This document shows, piece by piece, positions 22,521-30,200 of a stretch of DNA of 64,000 nucleotides. The notes below the pieces were generated by a model. That model was not told where the DNA came from, did no database searches, and saw only the letters and a program-made list of their open reading frames with translations. Source of the DNA: a virus; IMG/VR virus record IMGVR_UViG_3300010399_000033, positions 46,244 through 110,243 of that record. One strand, given 5' to 3'. Every line of letters starts with the position of its first letter. Position 1 is the stretch's first letter. Position numbers and translations under genes: made by a program.

Positions 22521-22763
22521 ATGAAGCACGCACGAGCTGATTACGATCCAATCCAGGATCCACGCGGACTGATCCCGGACGACGAGCCGGTGATGTTGTT
22601 CCGTGCCCAGGACGAGAACTTCGGGGACGTCTGTATGTTCTATGCGGCGCGTTTGGAGAGCAAGGGCGGGGATCCCGAGATGATCCGGCGAGTGCGTGCG
22701 CACGCCAAGCTTGGCGCAGCGTGGCCGAACAAGAAGAAGCCTGATCTTGCGTCGAATAGCTGA
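22521..22763 (+). CDS. Conserved small phage protein
   Basis: 80 aa. The segment DPRGLIPDDEPVMLFRAQDE followed by C-M-F-Y-A resembles a small family often found near phage terminase genes. It is followed 40 nt later by a strong terminator. The start at 22521 is preferred to 22500 on ribosome-site spacing. The function is unknown. Confidence 0.65.
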   Translation: MKHARADYDPIQDPRGLIPDDEPVMLFRAQDENFGDVCMFYAARLESKGGDPEMIRRVRAHAKLGAAWPNKKKPDLASNS

Positions 22764-22803
22764 GAACGTGCCGTATATGATCGAGGTGTGAAGGCCTGCA
22801 AGT

Positions 22804-22856
22804 CCCCTGCCGATCTGCTGTGGGTTGGCATCGCTCAGTTGGTCGGCAGGGGTTTT
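22804..22856 (+). terminator. Rho-independent terminator
   Basis: CCCCTGCCGA (22804-22813) pairs perfectly with TCGGCAGGGG (22843-22852), followed by TTTTC. It is downstream of the gene at 22521-22763. With the TATATGATC motif at 22774 it could also end a small RNA of about 70 nt. Confidence 0.7.
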
Positions 22857-22931
22857 CCCAAAGTTTCGTTGCGAGGCGTTTGTCGGCTGCCGTTAGCCCC
22901 CCGACACCCGAAGCCGGCAGGCGCCTCCAAA

Positions 22932-23039
22932 GGATCCGCCCGGGAGAGTCCGAACGTTCCGTGCCTACACCCCGGACGTTCTTGTGTGGGAAGCCAATGC
23001 CCCTTGCGCTTCCCCCGTCCCCCACTCCCGGGCGGATCC
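22932..23039 (+). ncRNA. Candidate three-way-junction RNA element
   Basis: A perfect 15-bp stem GGATCCGCCCGGGAG/CTCCCGGGCGGATCC (22932-22946 and 23025-23039) encloses two hairpins: GAACGT/ACGTTC (22952-22957 and 22976-22981) and GGGAAGC/GCTTCCC (22988-22994 and 23008-23014). It is followed by GTTCTTTTC, a weak terminator-like tail. No known RNA family is recognised; the fold is inferred from base pairing only. Confidence 0.5.
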
Positions 23040-23264
23040 GTTCTTTTCGGATGGCAATGACTGCGGCACCCGTCCAGGTAATGCGTACCCGCCGCAAAGC
23101 TTTGTCTCCGAGGTGTGGTCGGAGGGTCAGAATCCTCCCGGAGGCCCTCCGACCCACTCCCCCTTCTCGCACCCGGAGCTTTTGGCAATGCCACTCGCCG
23201 ATTCTCCGATCTTCTCCGACAAGAAGCCGCCGTCCGCGCCTGAGACAGGTCGGGAGCATGTGAC

Positions 23265-23507
23265 ATGAGCCAAGAGTTCGAGACTTGTGGCGGCTGTCCG
23301 ACGCCCACGATCTGCTCGGCGTGGGGACGTCGCTCGTGCTCGGCAGCGCCAGTCGTCGACTTGGCCAAGTTCCGCGAGGCACGCAATGTGGTGATCGAGA
23401 AGTCGCGTGTGATGGGCGCGACCTGGGCGCGCAAGCAATCCCTCAAGGCGATCGCAGTCGGATCTATGACAAGCCAGCGCTCAAGTCGAGCACCAGCGTG
23501 TCGATGA
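23265..23507 (+). CDS. Hypothetical Cys-containing protein, probably frameshifted
   Basis: 80 aa. It starts MSQEFETCGGCPTPTICSAW, a CxxC-type opening. After about residue 62 the text becomes atypical (SMTSQRSSRAPACR), while the +2 frame continues YDKPALKSSTSVSMTYFDEI and ends at 23542 with a four-base overlap to the next gene. So the intact protein probably ended at 23542, and a frame change near 23465 breaks it. The segment IEKSRVMGATWARKQ echoes the TerL Walker region VEKSREMGATW. Confidence 0.55.
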   Translation: MSQEFETCGGCPTPTICSAWGRRSCSAAPVVDLAKFREARNVVIEKSRVMGATWARKQSLKAIAVGSMTSQRSSRAPACR

Positions 23508-23538
23508 CCTATTTCGACGAGATCGAGTCCGAGGACGA

Positions 23539-23769
23539 TTGAAGGCTCTGTGTGTCGAAGTGATCGGCGACATCTACGATGGAGCTGAGGTGGTGCTGAC
23601 CGCGCCGATCCAGACCTTCTTTTCCGGACAGCCGAGAGAACTGCTCCCCGAGGGGACGCGCGGTGTCTTCGTTGCGCGCAATGACGTTGACATCCAGGAA
23701 GTGGCGCCGGTGCGGATTGGAACATCGATCATTCTGGTGCCGTGGGCTCAGCTGGAGTGGGTGCAGTGA
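23539..23769 (+). CDS. Small hypothetical beta protein
   Basis: 76 aa from a TTG start that overlaps an upstream stop at 23542. The start reads MKALCVEVIGDIYDGAEVVL, then a G-T-R-G-V-F-V turn. It resembles a small barrel domain. No family is certain. Confidence 0.55.
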   Translation: MKALCVEVIGDIYDGAEVVLTAPIQTFFSGQPRELLPEGTRGVFVARNDVDIQEVAPVRIGTSIILVPWAQLEWVQ

Positions 23770-23771
23770 GC

Positions 23772-24164
23772 ATGCGCTTTAAGCTGGGAGACAAGGTGCG
23801 GCTGATCGATGGTGGGCCCGGAGGCGAAGGCCTGGGCCCGGTCATGGAAGTAATTGTCCTGCATGCCGACAGCTTATACACATGCATTTGGAATAGCCCT
23901 GAGGGTGGTATGTTCAAGTCCGTGTACCACCATGACAGACTGGTGAGCGGCCCATATCCCGCGCCAGCATGTATCGCGCCCATGCCCTGTCCGTCGACGC
24001 AGCACTTGGGTCCGTTCTCAGATGTTAGGCGAGCTAATGGAGAGCATGCGTTTCGCTGCGACTGTTGTCAGCAGACTGTCGGGCCGGAGTCTCCGACATT
24101 CGACGTGACGCGTCGGGCGATCATTCGTCTGTGCGCGCTCAAGCTGCACGCGAAAGCGTCGTAG
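23772..24164 (+). CDS. DUF2158/YodC-like protein with Cys-rich tail
   Basis: 130 aa. The N-terminal half (RFKLGDKVRLIDGGPG ... YTCIW ... VYHHDRLV) fits small SH3-like YodC/DUF2158 proteins. The C-terminal half adds a Cys motif (FRCDCCQQTVG), which may bind metal. The start at 23772 follows the previous stop directly. The function is unknown. Confidence 0.65.
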   Translation: MRFKLGDKVRLIDGGPGGEGLGPVMEVIVLHADSLYTCIWNSPEGGMFKSVYHHDRLVSGPYPAPACIAPMPCPSTQHLGPFSDVRRANGEHAFRCDCCQQTVGPESPTFDVTRRAIIRLCALKLHAKAS

Positions 24165-24254
24165 ATGACTCTGCCCGAATCCGTGCTTGTCGGCATACTG
24201 CTTGTGATCTTCCTGGTCGGATTGGGCCTGGTGCTTTCCGGACGTAGACGCTGA
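24165..24254 (+). CDS. Tiny membrane protein
   Basis: 29 aa. Almost the whole protein is one membrane helix (VLVGILLVIFLVGLGLVL) with a basic end. It is followed by a second tiny membrane gene with a TGATG overlap. Similar small hydrophobic genes are common in phages; the role is unknown. Confidence 0.45.
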   Translation: MTLPESVLVGILLVIFLVGLGLVLSGRRR

Positions 24255-24316
24255 TGTGGGACATGGCCATGGTGCTGGTTGTGCTTGTCGTGATCCTGTT
24301 CCTGTTGGGGCGTTGA
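24254..24316 (+). CDS. Tiny membrane protein
   Basis: 20 aa, with a hydrophobic run MVLVVLVVILFLLGR. It overlaps the preceding tiny gene by one base (TGATG). The pair may encode two small membrane peptides. Confidence is limited by the length. Confidence 0.35.
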   Translation: MWDMAMVLVVLVVILFLLGR

Positions 24317-24324
24317 AGCTTCCT

Positions 24325-24537
24325 ATGCCCGCACAGAAACGTGAGTGGTACGACCTCAAGCGCGTTTCACAATCGCCACTCGGTCCAGGAATGTCATGGC
24401 TCACGACTGCGGCGGTTCGCAGCTGCAATCTGTGCGGTGAGGCAATCGACGGCATGGGCGGCCCTGGTCGTTCGATCTGCATCGCTTGTGGCGACGATTT
24501 GCTGGCTGGTCGCTTGCGTGGTCTGGTGAAGCGATGA
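24325..24537 (+). CDS. Small zinc-finger protein upstream of TerL
   Basis: 70 aa. It has CNLCGEAIDGMGGPGRSICIACGD, i.e. two CxxC pairs about 16 residues apart (key residues Cys47, Cys50, Cys65 and Cys68, approximate), typical of a small zinc ribbon. It overlaps the TerL start by four bases and may assist packaging or bind DNA (inference). Confidence 0.65.
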   Translation: MPAQKREWYDLKRVSQSPLGPGMSWLTTAAVRSCNLCGEAIDGMGGPGRSICIACGDDLLAGRLRGLVKR

Positions 24538-26288
24538 CCATTCGCCAGCGCATATCGCTCGACCCGCCGCGTACCGTGTGGGAGCGCGGCGACTGGCCGC
24601 CGGATTATGTCAAGGTGCTGGCATGGCGGCAGCAACAGCTTGTGCTGATCCGCGAGAACGAGGAACTGAAGGAAGGCGCCCTCGCCTATTACAGCGACGA
24701 GGACCACATCTGCGACTTCATCAACCATTGGGCCGTGACCTATGACCCGCGGTTGGCGATGGACTTGAACCGACTGACCACAATGCCGTTCATCCTGTTC
24801 GGGCGACAGGAGCAGCTGGTCCAGTTCCTGGTCGAATGCCTGATGCTCCAGGAATCGGGGCTGGTCGAGAAGTCGCGCGAGATGGGTGCGACTTGGGTGT
24901 GCATCTGGGTGACCATCTGGCTATGGCGCTTCCGTCCTGGGTCAGCGACCGGCTGGGGCTCACGTGATCAGGACACGGTCGACCACATCGGAGACCCTGA
25001 CTCAATCTTCGAGAAGATCCGCCGTAGCCTCGGCTATCTGCCGACTGAGTTCCTGCCACGTGGGTTCAGCTTCCGCGACCACTGCTCGTTCATGCGGATC
25101 ATCAATCCGGAGAACGAGGCGACCATCACCGGAGACTGCGGCGACAACATCGGCCGCGGCGGCCGCAAGCTCTGGTATCTGAAGGACGAGAGCAGCCATT
25201 ACGTCCACCCCGAGAAGATCGAGTCGGCGCTGTCGGAGAACACGCGCTGTCAGATCGACATCTCGTCGGTGGGCCCGCTGGGCAACGTGTTCAACCGTCG
25301 CCGCGAAGCTGGGTCGGACTGGGCGCCTGGAGTGCAGATCGAACATGGCCGCACGCGTGTGTTCGTCATGGACTGGCGCGACCATCCCGAGAAGGATCAG
25401 GCGTGGTACGATACCAAGCGGCAGAAGGCGGAGGCCGAGGGCCTGCTGCACGTCTTCGCTCGCGAGATCGACCGTGACTACGCCGGCTCGGTCGAAAGCG
25501 TCATCATCCCGGCTGAGTGGGTCAGGGCCTGCGTCGATGCGCACCTCAAGCTTGGAATCGACGTCACAGGCGATCCGTGGCGCGCTGCACTCGATGTCGC
25601 TGACGGTGGCGGCGACACCAATGCGCTGAGCTTGGAGGAAGGCATCGTCCTGCGTCAGGTCAAGGAATGGGCTGCGCGCGATGTCGGCGTCACCACCCGC
25701 CATGTCGCCGAAGTGTGCGGTCCGTACGCGCCGATCGACGTGCAGTACGACTCGGTCAGCATCGGCGCAGCGGTCAAGGCAGAGATCAACCGGCTGATCG
25801 ACGAGAACCAGCTGCCGAAGAACGTCCGCTTTGTGCCGTGGAACGGCGGACTCCCTCCAATCGATCCCGAGGGATATGTGATCCAGCTACCGAACGGGCA
25901 GCCCGACAAGAAATCGCCGAAGTGGAAAAGCTTCGCGCACAATCTCAAGGCTCAGGGTTGGTGGAAGATGCGGCGTCGCTGCCAGATCACTTTCCGCGCG
26001 GTGACCGAGCCTGGTTTCACCTGGGACCGCGAGGACCTGTTCTCGATTGACTCGCGCATTCCCCTGCTGCAGAAGATCATCAAAGAGCTGTCGCAACCCA
26101 CGCATGGTCTGTCGGCGACCATGAAGATGATCGTGAACAAGCAGCCCGAAGGCACCAAGTCGCCCAACATCGGCGACTCGGTCATGATGTGCAATCACCC
26201 GATCACCTCGGCCGGCATCAGGCAGATCCCCGACGCTGCGTTGAAATGGGCTGCCATCGCCGGTGTAGCGCGCAGGGCAATCCGATGA
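24534..26288 (+). CDS. terL: Terminase large subunit
   Basis: 584 aa. It has a degenerate Walker A (VEKSREMGATW, from residue 112), a Walker B with catalytic Asp-Glu in LWYLKDESSHY (about 213), and an RNase H-like nuclease start AALDVADGGGD (about 353). These drive ATP-powered DNA packaging and concatemer cutting. The position next to the portal gene agrees. The start at 24534 (MTIRQRIS) overlaps the zinc-finger gene stop by four bases. Confidence 0.92.
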   Translation: MTIRQRISLDPPRTVWERGDWPPDYVKVLAWRQQQLVLIRENEELKEGALAYYSDEDHICDFINHWAVTYDPRLAMDLNRLTTMPFILFGRQEQLVQFLVECLMLQESGLVEKSREMGATWVCIWVTIWLWRFRPGSATGWGSRDQDTVDHIGDPDSIFEKIRRSLGYLPTEFLPRGFSFRDHCSFMRIINPENEATITGDCGDNIGRGGRKLWYLKDESSHYVHPEKIESALSENTRCQIDISSVGPLGNVFNRRREAGSDWAPGVQIEHGRTRVFVMDWRDHPEKDQAWYDTKRQKAEAEGLLHVFAREIDRDYAGSVESVIIPAEWVRACVDAHLKLGIDVTGDPWRAALDVADGGGDTNALSLEEGIVLRQVKEWAARDVGVTTRHVAEVCGPYAPIDVQYDSVSIGAAVKAEINRLIDENQLPKNVRFVPWNGGLPPIDPEGYVIQLPNGQPDKKSPKWKSFAHNLKAQGWWKMRRRCQITFRAVTEPGFTWDREDLFSIDSRIPLLQKIIKELSQPTHGLSATMKMIVNKQPEGTKSPNIGDSVMMCNHPITSAGIRQIPDAALKWAAIAGVARRAIR

Positions 26289-26473
26289 GCGCTGAGGGGC
26301 GATACAAGAAGCTGTTGGAGGCATTTAGCGAACTGCAGGCCGCAGCTCAGAAGGTCGTGGACGAGACTGACCGAATCCATGACAGCAGCCCATTTCCCGC
26401 GAAGTACCGGGCCCCTTATGGGGCGATTGTCGAGTTGCGGAAGCTTTTAGCAAAGCAGTATGGCGCGAGATGA
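26285..26473 (+). CDS. Small helical protein
   Basis: 62 aa. It starts MSAEGRYKKLLEAFSELQAA, a coiled-coil-like helix, and ends ELRKLLAKQYGAR. It overlaps the TerL stop and the next start by four bases. Its position between terminase and portal is suggestive of a head accessory role. Confidence 0.55.
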   Translation: MSAEGRYKKLLEAFSELQAAAQKVVDETDRIHDSSPFPAKYRAPYGAIVELRKLLAKQYGAR

Positions 26474-26679
26474 GCACTGAGCCAAAGATCAGCGTTCGTG
26501 TGTCCGATGGCATTCCATCAGGGATGGTCGTGCTGACGCACAAGACGTGCGTACTGGCGGTGTGGACCGTGACCCATCTACACGAGCGCGGCCTTCCGGA
26601 GCTGTGCGACACTATCCATTATTCGGGCGCTGACATCAGCCTGGCCGAGGTCCAGCGTGTCATCCTGGAGATCGCATGA
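26470..26679 (+). CDS. Small hypothetical protein
   Basis: 69 aa, a small beta-alpha protein (ISVRVSDGIPSGMVVLTHK). It overlaps both neighbours by four bases. No family is recognised. Confidence 0.55.
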   Translation: MSTEPKISVRVSDGIPSGMVVLTHKTCVLAVWTVTHLHERGLPELCDTIHYSGADISLAEVQRVILEIA

Positions 26680-27092
26680 GCGGGCAGTTCGACGCGAAAG
26701 GCTTTCAGGAGTTCAAGGCGTCGCTTGCCGACAACGTTACGATGGGCGAAGCATGCGCCCGCTGGTATCGAATGTCCTATGGCGGCCGGCTTGCCTGGGG
26801 CGCGCGTGCGATCGGCGCTGTGAATGCCCCAGAACCGGAGGACGTGGTCATGGATGACGAGAAGTGGACCCATGTGACGGTGCGTCTGCGTCCTGAGGAG
26901 CGCGCCTACCTTGAATCCGTGGCGGACCGGAACAGCATCAGCCTGTCGGCGCTCGGCCGCTCGATCATGGTGGACGCGATCGCCGAGGAGCGCGAGCGCG
27001 ACAAGCGACTCGCTTCGCGAAAGTCGGCTGCCCCGGCGACCCCGGATGCACCCAAGGACGTCCCCTCCCCTGTCGGTTCTACCGCAGATTAG
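26676..27092 (+). CDS. Ribbon-helix-helix-like protein
   Basis: 138 aa. The C-terminal half has HVTVRLRPEERAYLESVADR followed by ISLSALGRSIMVDAI, matching the ribbon-helix-helix pattern (strand, then two helices with a small-residue turn). The first 60 residues are a different helical part. RHH domains bind DNA as dimers. It is placed just before the portal gene. The 27093-27216 gap after it holds no clear gene. Confidence 0.6.
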   Translation: MSGQFDAKGFQEFKASLADNVTMGEACARWYRMSYGGRLAWGARAIGAVNAPEPEDVVMDDEKWTHVTVRLRPEERAYLESVADRNSISLSALGRSIMVDAIAEERERDKRLASRKSAAPATPDAPKDVPSPVGSTAD

Positions 27093-27216
27093 CATCGCCC
27101 GAGACGCCGCGCCCGTTGGCGCTGGCGGTCGCGCCTCACAATCCCCCATCCTCGACCCGAAAACGCACCAGCGGCGCCCGTAGCGCGCCCACGGGGCGGT
27201 TCGGTGGGAGTGCAAG

Positions 27217-30200
27217 ATGCTCGATCTCACCAAGGCAGCGAAGCGGCGCATACGCAGGCGTGCAATGCCTGCGATCTCGCGCACGCTGGTTGCGAGGGTC
27301 GCACAGCGCCGGAACGACGAGGTCGCGAGTGCGCGAGAGGCTGCGTACAAGACGATCTTCGCGCCGGCAGTTCACCCGCCGGGGTCGACGCCTGACAAGA
27401 CATTGGCGCAGGACGAAGCCATCGGCGAGTCGCTGGCGTGGTCGGCGGGCAATGCTGTAGCCGCAGCTGGTGCGATCGCAATGTCCTCGGCTTACGCCGA
27501 GGGGATGGCATTCCCCGGTTACGCCTACTTGTCGATGCTGGCGCAGCGGCCCGAATACCGCCGGATGTCGGAGATCCTGGCGCAGGAGATGACGCGTAAG
27601 TGGATCCGCCTGACCTCGTCCGCGTCGGACGACGACAAGCAGCGTGAGGTCAAGATCCGCCAGTTGGCTGACCTGATGGATCGAGTCAAGCTGCGCGATG
27701 CCTTCTGCACTGCTGCCGAGCATGACGGATACTTCGGACGAGGTCACCTGTTCATCGACACCGGCACCGAGGACGACAACGAGCTGAAGACGTCGATTGG
27801 TGATGGTCGCTCGGAGCAGTCCAAGACCAGGGTCGGAACCAAGAACCCGGTCCGCGCGATCCGTCCGGTCGAGCCGGTGTGGGCCTATCCGATCGATTAC
27901 AACAGCAACAATCCACTCAGCGCCAACTGGTATACGCCGAGCCGTTGGTACGTCATGGGCACTGAGACGCACGCCACGCGTCTGCTGACCTTCGCGAGCA
28001 GGCCGGTCCCCGACATGCTCAAGCCCGCCTATTCGTTCGGCGGACTCAGCCTGTCGCAGATGGCCAAGCCGTACGTCGACAATTGGCTGCGCACGCGCCA
28101 GTCGGTGTCGGACCTTGTCCACTCGTTCTCGGTTCAGGGGGTGAAGACCAATCTGCAGGATCTGCTGATGGCCGATGGCGATCAGCTGATGCGGCGGATC
28201 GAGCTGTTCAACCTGTGCCGCGACAACCGCGGTGCCATGCTGCTCGACAAGGAGACCGAGGAGTTCTTCAATGTCGTGACCCCGCTGGGCACGCTCGACC
28301 ACCTGCAGGCACAGGCGCAGGAGCAGATGTCGTCGGTGTCCGGCATTCCGGTGGTCAAGCTGTTCGGCATTACGCCGTCAGGCTTGAACGCTAGCTCAGA
28401 CGGCGAAGTGCGCACGTTTTACGACACCATCCTAGCCAAGCAGGAGCGGGTGTTCAGCTCACACCTGCGCACGGTGCTGTATTTCCTGCAGCTGTCGCTG
28501 TGGGACGAGGTCGATCCGTCGATCACCTTCAGCTGGGTGCCGCTGTGGTCGCTCGACGCAGCCGGCGAGGCCGGCGTGCGTGAGACCGAGGCGCGTACCG
28601 ACGCGACGCTGATCGATGCCGGTGTCATCCGTCCCGAGGAAAGCCGCAAGCGTGTGGCGTCCGATCCGTCCACGCCATACGCCTCGCTCGACGTCGACGA
28701 CGTGCCGATCGACCCGGCCAATGTCCCCGACCTGGAGGAGATTCCGCCGGACCTCGACGCCGCGGCTGGCGGTGGTGGCGGCAAGTCTGCGCCGGGCGGG
28801 AAAGGCAAAGGCGCGGGCGGAAAGCCGGCAGGGTCGCCGCAGGGCCCAGTCGACCATGACGAGGCGGTGCCGGAGCTTGGGGACGACGACGAGGAAGAAC
28901 TCGACGATCTGTCCGACATCATCCCCAAGACGCCGCGCGAGCTGCGCGAGCAGCGCCGGCCCATCCCGCCGGAGGACCGCACCGGTCTGCGCGCGACCCG
29001 CCCCCGCCCTCCCCGCGACGTGACCGCGCGCGATCTCCGCAATGACCGGCGTGCTGCCCGAGGCGCGAACCCGCGCGCTGCGATGGATGCCGAATTCAAG
29101 GAGTCGGACCACCCGCGGAAGGATGACGGTAAGTTTGGCTCTGGCAGCGGTGGAAGCGCCTCGGAACAAAAGAAGCACTACGTTCAGGACATCCCGACCA
29201 CACGTGAGCTTGATGCCTACCAGAAAAGCGTCGATGCGCGGGTGGGAGAAATCGAGGCGGCTGGTGAGGATCACCCGGACAACAGGGAATACGCAGCGCT
29301 TGCGCACATGGCGACGGTGCTGGATGACTACAAAGCCACGCCATTGTCGCAGAAAGCCAACACGCGTGCTGCGTTCCTCGCGGGCAATGGCGGTGTCTTG
29401 GCCGCTGCCGGCATCATGCGCAATGTGAAGAAGGGCGGCACTGCGGAGATCACCAATGTCGGAAGCCTGGAGAAGGGTGGCGGCACTCTGGTCATGCAGA
29501 AGCTGGTGTCGGCAGCACGTGAGAAAGGTGTGCGCGCGATCGATCTGACATCGGAAGCGCGCGAGTTCTACACGAAGCTTGGCTTCAAGCCGGTGGGCGG
29601 TGAGGGCAGCAGCAAGATGCGCCTGGCCCTAGACGAATCCAAGTTCAACGAGATGGACCATCCGCGTGATGCAGACGGCAAGTTCACCTCGGGCGGCGGC
29701 GGTGGCAAATCCGGCGGAGCTGATCCCGACGAGGTCAGCGCAGTCTCCAAGCTGGGAAAGACTATCCTGAGCAAAGCCAAGTCAGCTAAGACGGGCAATG
29801 AATTCTGGGAATCGTTGACCCAGTCCGAGACAGACCATATTGCGGACCATCCGGTGCTTGGGCCGATGCCTGTCGATGCGATATTCAAGCATGCACAGAA
29901 GGTGGATGTTGCATCCGTCAGCCAGTCGATCATTGACAAGGCCAAATTGGCCAAGACGGGAACGGAGTTTGCACAACAGCTGACCAGTGCCGAGATCCAG
30001 GAGCTTGTAGAGGATCCTAAGTACGAAAAGATGGACTGGCATGACATCATGGCGGACCTTGGCGCGGGGTCCAAGCCGGCGGTCAGCCAGGGGATCATGG
30101 ATAAGGTCGCGGCGGCGAGCAGCTGGAAGCAGTTTGCGAACTCGCTGAGCGACGAGCAGATGAACGAGATCGACGCAACGTTCGGCAAGGAGATGCCAAC

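Larger units (their letters stand above)
22764..23264. other. Gene-free, hairpin-dense region before the terminase operon
   Basis: 501 bp with no convincing protein gene. In order it holds a TATATGATC motif (22774), a terminator (22804-22856), a stem 22873-22878/22922-22927 that encloses crossing pairs 22881-22886/22901-22906 and 22887-22892/22915-22920, a 15-bp stem 22932-22946/23025-23039 with two inner hairpins, a stem 23062-23067/23091-23096, and a 10-bp stem 23117-23126/23145-23154. This is much more pairing than chance and suggests a structured non-coding RNA on the plus strand or a complex regulatory leader for the terminase genes. Confidence 0.55.

Noticed and set aside
22820-23263. 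Long open frames across the second hairpin-rich region
   Set aside because: Same reasons: no start signals, odd composition, and the frames exist on both strands because GC-rich DNA has few stops.
27136-28302. Long minus-strand frame opposite the portal gene
   Set aside because: It is the antisense shadow of a clear portal domain; the His/Arg-rich text matches no family. The same holds for long minus-strand frames at 38646-39719, 39641-40750, 40785-41858 and 61624-62748.
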